Source of the DNA: Bradyrhizobium sp. U87765 SZCCT0048
GTDB taxonomy: Bacteria; Pseudomonadota; Alphaproteobacteria; Rhizobiales; Xanthobacteraceae
DNA length: 64,000 nucleotides
Assembly (NCBI RefSeq): GCF_018131225.1
Contig: NZ_JAFCMM010000001.1
Span: 2,666,001-2,730,000 of the forward strand
Reading direction: 5' to 3'
Shown here: positions 61,124-64,000 of the stretch, one piece after another
Layout: each line of letters opens with the position of its first letter
How positions within the stretch are numbered: position 1 is the stretch's first letter
Program-made: the position numbers and the translations under genes
The notes under the pieces: generated by a model
What the model saw: the letters and a program-made list of their open reading frames with translations, nothing else
Told to the model about the DNA's origin: nothing
Database searches by the model: none

Positions 61124-61837
61124 ATGCCACGCCATTTCCTGCATCCCCTGGCCCTCACGACGGCTGTATGCCTGCTGTGGAGCGCCGTGCTCACCGGTCC
61201 AACCGCCGCGGCGGAGGACGCTGTGGTCATCCCGCCTCCAGCGAGCGATCTCCCGGCGGCCGACGGGCCGCAGACGGCGGTCATCGCCGGCGGATGTTTC
61301 TGGGGCGTCCAGGGGGTTTTTCAGCACACCCGCGGGGTGCTGAAGGCGGTCTCGGGCTACGCTGGCGGCAGCAAGGACACGGCGAACTACCCTGCAAGCG
61401 GCACCGGCAGGACCGGCCACGCCGAATCCGTGCAGATCACCTACGATCCCAAGGTGATCTCCTACGGAAAGCTGCTGCAGATCTATTTCTCGGTCGCCCA
61501 CGATCCCACCCAGCTCAACCGGCAGGGGCCGGACAGCGGTACGCAGTACCGCTCGACCATCTTCGCCGAGAACGACGCCCAGAAGAAAGTCGCGGAAGCC
61601 TATATCGCGCAGCTCAACACGGCGAAAGTCTTCCGCAAGTCGATTGCGACCACGATCGAGAGCGGCAAGACTTTCTATCCCGCCGAGGACTATCATCAGG
61701 ACTACCTGACCCTGCATCCGTCGCAACCCTACATCGTCTATAACGACCTGCCGAAGATCGAGGCGCTAAAGAAAGTCTTCGCCGAGGTCTACCGCGATCA
61801 ACCGGTGCTGGTGCGTGATGCCAAGGCGACGAACTAA
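61124..61837 (+). CDS. msrA: Exported peptide-methionine (S)-S-oxide reductase MsrA
   Basis: A 237-residue enzyme with GAGGA before the ATG at 61124. The signal peptide ('LHPLALTTAVCLLWSAVLTG' then 'PTAAAED') sends it to the periplasm. 'VIAGGCFWGVQGVFQ' carries the catalytic Cys58. 'GYAGGS', 'GHAESVQITYDP' and 'FYPAEDYHQDYL' are the MsrA core. No other Cys occurs in the mature chain, so it lacks the usual resolving cysteines and must be regenerated by an external thiol. It repairs oxidised methionine in envelope proteins. msrB follows 216 nt downstream. Confidence 0.92.
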   Translation: MPRHFLHPLALTTAVCLLWSAVLTGPTAAAEDAVVIPPPASDLPAADGPQTAVIAGGCFWGVQGVFQHTRGVLKAVSGYAGGSKDTANYPASGTGRTGHAESVQITYDPKVISYGKLLQIYFSVAHDPTQLNRQGPDSGTQYRSTIFAENDAQKKVAEAYIAQLNTAKVFRKSIATTIESGKTFYPAEDYHQDYLTLHPSQPYIVYNDLPKIEALKKVFAEVYRDQPVLVRDAKATN

Positions 61838-61913
61838 GGCGACGAACTGAGGCGACGAACTGAGGCGACGACCTGAGGCGACGACCTGAGGCGACGACCT
61901 GAGGCGACGACCT
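61823..61913. repeat. 13-bp tandem repeat, 7 units, spanning the msrA stop codon
   Basis: Seven units of the pattern (A/G)AGGCGACGA(A/C)CT. The first three end in GAACT and the last four in GACCT; the last four units are identical. Unit 1 is the end of msrA, and the TAA stop straddles units 1 and 2. Because the unit is 13 bp, gain or loss upstream of the stop would change the C-terminus of the protein. Confidence 0.9.
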
Positions 61914-62053
61914 GAATCGAGAGAGCGAGGTCTTTGGTTGGGCAGTACGGCCGACTGCCGCCATTGCAGCCAGCGGCCGATCAACTGATTTCACATTTTC
62001 GTGCGCGCCCTGCACATCGGGCGCGCACTTGTCATCCGAGAACGGAGTAGAGC

Positions 62054-62461
62054 ATGACCGACAGCAACGGCCCCAAAGTCCAGAAATCGGAAGCCGAGTG
62101 GCGCAAGGAATTGACGCCGATGCAGTACGCTGTGCTGCGTGAGAAGGCGACCGAGCGGCCATTCTCCGGCGAATACGAGCACACCACGACAAAGGGCACA
62201 TACACGTGCGCGGGCTGCGGCCAGACACTGTTCGAATCCGACACGAAATTCGATTCCGGCTGCGGATGGCCGAGTTTCACGGCTCCCATTCGTGAATCAC
62301 ATATCGACGAAGAGCAGGATTTCAGCCACGGCATGATTCGGACCGAGGTACTCTGCTCGAACTGTCAGGGACACCTCGGTCACGTCTTTCCCGACGGCCC
62401 GGGACCAACAGGTCTGCGTTATTGTATCAACTCGGCGGCCTTGAAACTGAGTCCGAAATAA
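62054..62461 (+). CDS. msrB: Peptide-methionine (R)-S-oxide reductase MsrB
   Basis: A 135-residue cytoplasmic enzyme without a signal peptide. Zinc ligands are the Cys pairs C52/C55 ('CAGC') and C101/C104 ('CSNC'). The catalytic Cys124 is in '[10 protein letters not shown]', and 'DSGCGWPSF' holds Cys70, the likely resolving residue. It reduces the R epimer of methionine sulfoxide. The exported MsrA upstream and this cytoplasmic form are therefore not obvious partners in one compartment. Confidence 0.95.
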   Translation: MTDSNGPKVQKSEAEWRKELTPMQYAVLREKATERPFSGEYEHTTTKGTYTCAGCGQTLFESDTKFDSGCGWPSFTAPIRESHIDEEQDFSHGMIRTEVLCSNCQGHLGHVFPDGPGPTGLRYCINSAALKLSPK

Positions 62462-62585
62462 CCAGATAGGCGGTCTCCGCTGTGAACGCGTTCCCCGCCT
62501 TGCGCGACCAACATCCCGTTGCGCGAGAATTTGTTTACCAAACGGGCGTACACGCCGCGCAGCTGGAGACTGCCTAAGGAATTGC

Positions 62586-62963
62586 ATGATGTCACAAGCT
62601 TCCCGCAGCCGCGTTCTTGGCTTCGGCCTCGTCGGACTTATTCTCGAAACGATTATCTCGCATCCGGCTCTCGCCACCGACAAGGTTTCGCTGTTTAAGG
62701 TGGTCACTGCAAAGGATGAGATCGTCATCGGCTTGACCGACGACGAGCTGGCGAAATACGAAGGACGCAATGCCGGAGGCATCGCAAAAGCGTTGAAGAC
62801 CGAGGGTACGCTTTCGGTGTGGCGTTACGCGATGCGCAAGGCTGGCTCCGGCGATCTGGAGCAAGCGCCGACTGGCAAGATCGGGTTGATGGCCAACGAC
62901 GCGTTGCGCGTCGAGCCCTATACCTCGCCGGTCAAGGTCGTCCCCATCGACGAGACCAAATAG
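62586..62963 (+). CDS. Hypothetical periplasmic protein
   Basis: A 125-residue protein (ATG 62586 or 62589, AAGGA upstream). The signal peptide 'VLGFGLVGLILETIISHPALA' is followed by a compact domain with 'DEIVIGLTDDELAKYEGRNAGGI' and 'KIGLMANDALRVEPYTS'. No named family comes to mind. A strong terminator follows, so it is a single-gene unit. Confidence 0.65.
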   Translation: MMSQASRSRVLGFGLVGLILETIISHPALATDKVSLFKVVTAKDEIVIGLTDDELAKYEGRNAGGIAKALKTEGTLSVWRYAMRKAGSGDLEQAPTGKIGLMANDALRVEPYTSPVKVVPIDETK

Positions 62964-62995
62964 CTCTCCAGGCCAGCGACACCCCAAGACACCTA

Positions 62996-63028
62996 CGAAA
63001 AACCCGCAACACTGTTGCGGGTTTTTCG
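62996..63028. terminator. Strong, probably bidirectional terminator
   Basis: CGAAAAACCCGCAAC (62996-63010) pairs perfectly with GTTGCGGGTTTTTCG (63014-63028); T-runs occur on both strands. It closes the hypothetical gene upstream. The 278 nt after it, to 63306, hold no gene I can support. Confidence 0.92.
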
Positions 63029-63306
63029 TTTTCCGTATGCATTTGATTTATCAGTGGTATTTCACGTCTTTAACCAAGCCGGATTCATTCCTTGCCGCGT
63101 CAGGGTCGCAATTCTCACATTCGTGCCCATATTACAGGGTATGAAATGAAAGGTACCGGGCTTCGCGCCGTTCGCGATCTTACTTCCGGAACCCGCTGAT
63201 CCTTGCCGATCGAAGTCAGAGTGCGTTTGCAGTCGACTCCTTGCAGTCGGCGTCAAGCATTCTTGTGTGAATCCGAAACCCACACCGGACATATGTCGAG
63301 ATAGTG

Positions 63307-63573
63307 ATGATGCGTTCGTTCAACTATGCCAAGTCTGCCGAGCTGTTTCCTGCCGCGATCCGAAAGAAGCGGCGCCCCGGCTTCACCTATCGCCGGTTCG
63401 ACACCGCCGCCGACGCGGTACGCTTTGCGATCGAGGAACTGCCGTCGGATCTTCTGAACGGTGCGTATCTGCAGGTTGGCGAGGCGCGCTTCGACAAGAA
63501 TGGCATCCGCGATCTCTACGACAGCACCGAGTTTCCGCTGGAGCGCAAGCCCATGCAGGCCGACGTCGCCTGA
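63307..63573 (+). CDS. Small conserved-looking hypothetical protein
   Basis: An 88-residue protein (ATG 63307; 63310 and GTG 63304 are alternatives). 'RRPGFTYRRFDTAADAVRFAIEELP' and 'GAYLQVGEARFDKNGIRDLYDS' suggest a compact alpha/beta fold. It lacks membrane or secretion signals. I do not recognise a family, but the composition and pattern look like a real cytoplasmic protein. Confidence 0.6.
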   Translation: MMRSFNYAKSAELFPAAIRKKRRPGFTYRRFDTAADAVRFAIEELPSDLLNGAYLQVGEARFDKNGIRDLYDSTEFPLERKPMQADVA

Positions 63574-63683
63574 TCGTGACATCCGCCCCTGCGCGACAGG
63601 TCTGACATTCGCGTCAGCATATGCGACGAGGGCCTCATGCCAGCCGCCTGCTGCAAGCTGATCCGAATGCTGGAAGCCGGACA

Positions 63684-64000
63684 CTAGCGTTGTTTGTCGA
63701 GCCAGCGCCGCAATAGACGGACGTTGCGCATGTTCGCCTTGAACATCACGTCGAATGCATCGCCGGCGACTGGCACCATGCCCACGACGCCATCGAGCGC
63801 GACATTGCCGAGCATCCGCGCGGTAAGGTGCCACGGGGCACCGATGGCGCGCGCCTCACGTACGATCCACAGTGAGATCGCCGTGGTGATGAGATCGCCG
63901 ACGATCGGGATCAACCCGATCAGGCCATCCAGACCATAGCGGATGTTCGTGCCAGGCATGATGAAAGCGATATCGAGCAGCTTGGCGAGCGCATCGAGGC
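63684..64000 (-). CDS. DUF4112-family membrane protein, 5' truncated by window
   Basis: The frame runs off the right edge without a start; codons before the internal ATG at 63959 read 'LDALAKLLDIAFIMPGT', which belongs to the family. Visible motifs are 'IRYGLDGLIGLIPIVGDLITT', 'GNVALDGVVGMVPVAGDAFDVMFKANMRN'. DUF4112 proteins are small membrane proteins of unknown function with two 'P-x-x-GD' turns. The start lies beyond 64000. Confidence 0.85.
   Translation of the reverse strand, partial: LDALAKLLDIAFIMPGTNIRYGLDGLIGLIPIVGDLITTAISLWIVREARAIGAPWHLTARMLGNVALDGVVGMVPVAGDAFDVMFKANMRNVRLLRRWLDKQR

Noticed and set aside
61823..61913. The 13-bp repeat array as a CRISPR
   Set aside because: The units are directly adjacent without spacers and far too short.

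Overview
The window is GC-rich, densely packed chromosomal DNA of an alphaproteobacterium. It most resembles the Bradyrhizobium/Rhodopseudomonas group (Nitrobacteraceae). The evidence is an alphaproteobacterial two-domain porin, a BA14K-type protein, SciP (DUF1153), FlbD and CtrA-like boxes in a flagellar cluster, and many solute-uptake and catabolic operons. The genus is inferred from protein style only.

Layout. (1) 1-9.8 kb is the end of an extracellular contractile injection system (eCIS) locus. A truncated tape-measure gene and its AAA+ ATPase run rightwards. They face a leftward four-gene operon: a MidA-like methyltransferase with TPRs and three large putative cargo proteins. Two cargo proteins carry the DUF4157 'eCIS core' domain; the third lacks it but shares the N-terminal segment and the junction motif. 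(2) 10-21.4 kb holds a ClC channel, then a TetR-MFS-aldehyde dehydrogenase-GMC alcohol dehydrogenase operon divergent from an arylsulfatase and an MBL-fold alkylsulfatase. Together these could desulfate alkyl sulfates and oxidise the alcohol to an acid. (3) 21.5-26.4 kb holds an XRE regulator, an EamA transporter, a double-GNAT/cysteine-hydrolase operon and a LysR regulator. (4) 26.4-35.4 kb holds a seven-gene Liv-type ABC transporter operon ending in an SsuD-like flavin monooxygenase and an esterase. It is divergent from a DszB-like putative sulfinate desulfinase, and a nitroreductase follows. This looks like an organosulfur uptake and desulfurisation module. (5) 35.5-46.5 kb holds a LuxR regulator, an aromatic-type FAD monooxygenase/hydrolase pair with a divergent AraC regulator, a major porin with a MarR neighbour, a hydrolase paralogue that has lost its nucleophile, two small membrane proteins and a GlxA-type regulator. 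(6) 46.7-49.2 kb holds tRNA-Met(CAU), a PmtA-like methyltransferase and mnmA. (7) 49.4-57.8 kb is a flagellar cluster: fliK, flgD, sciP, fliF, fliG, fliH, fliN and flbD. It has a good sigma-54 promoter before fliK and CtrA-like boxes before sciP and fliF. (8) 57.9-64 kb holds small membrane or secreted proteins, a Dda/RecD-like helicase, an exported one-Cys MsrA, MsrB and a DUF4112 gene cut by the window end.

The eCIS cargo operon is the best candidate for new biology. The organosulfur modules and the stop-codon-spanning tandem repeats come next.
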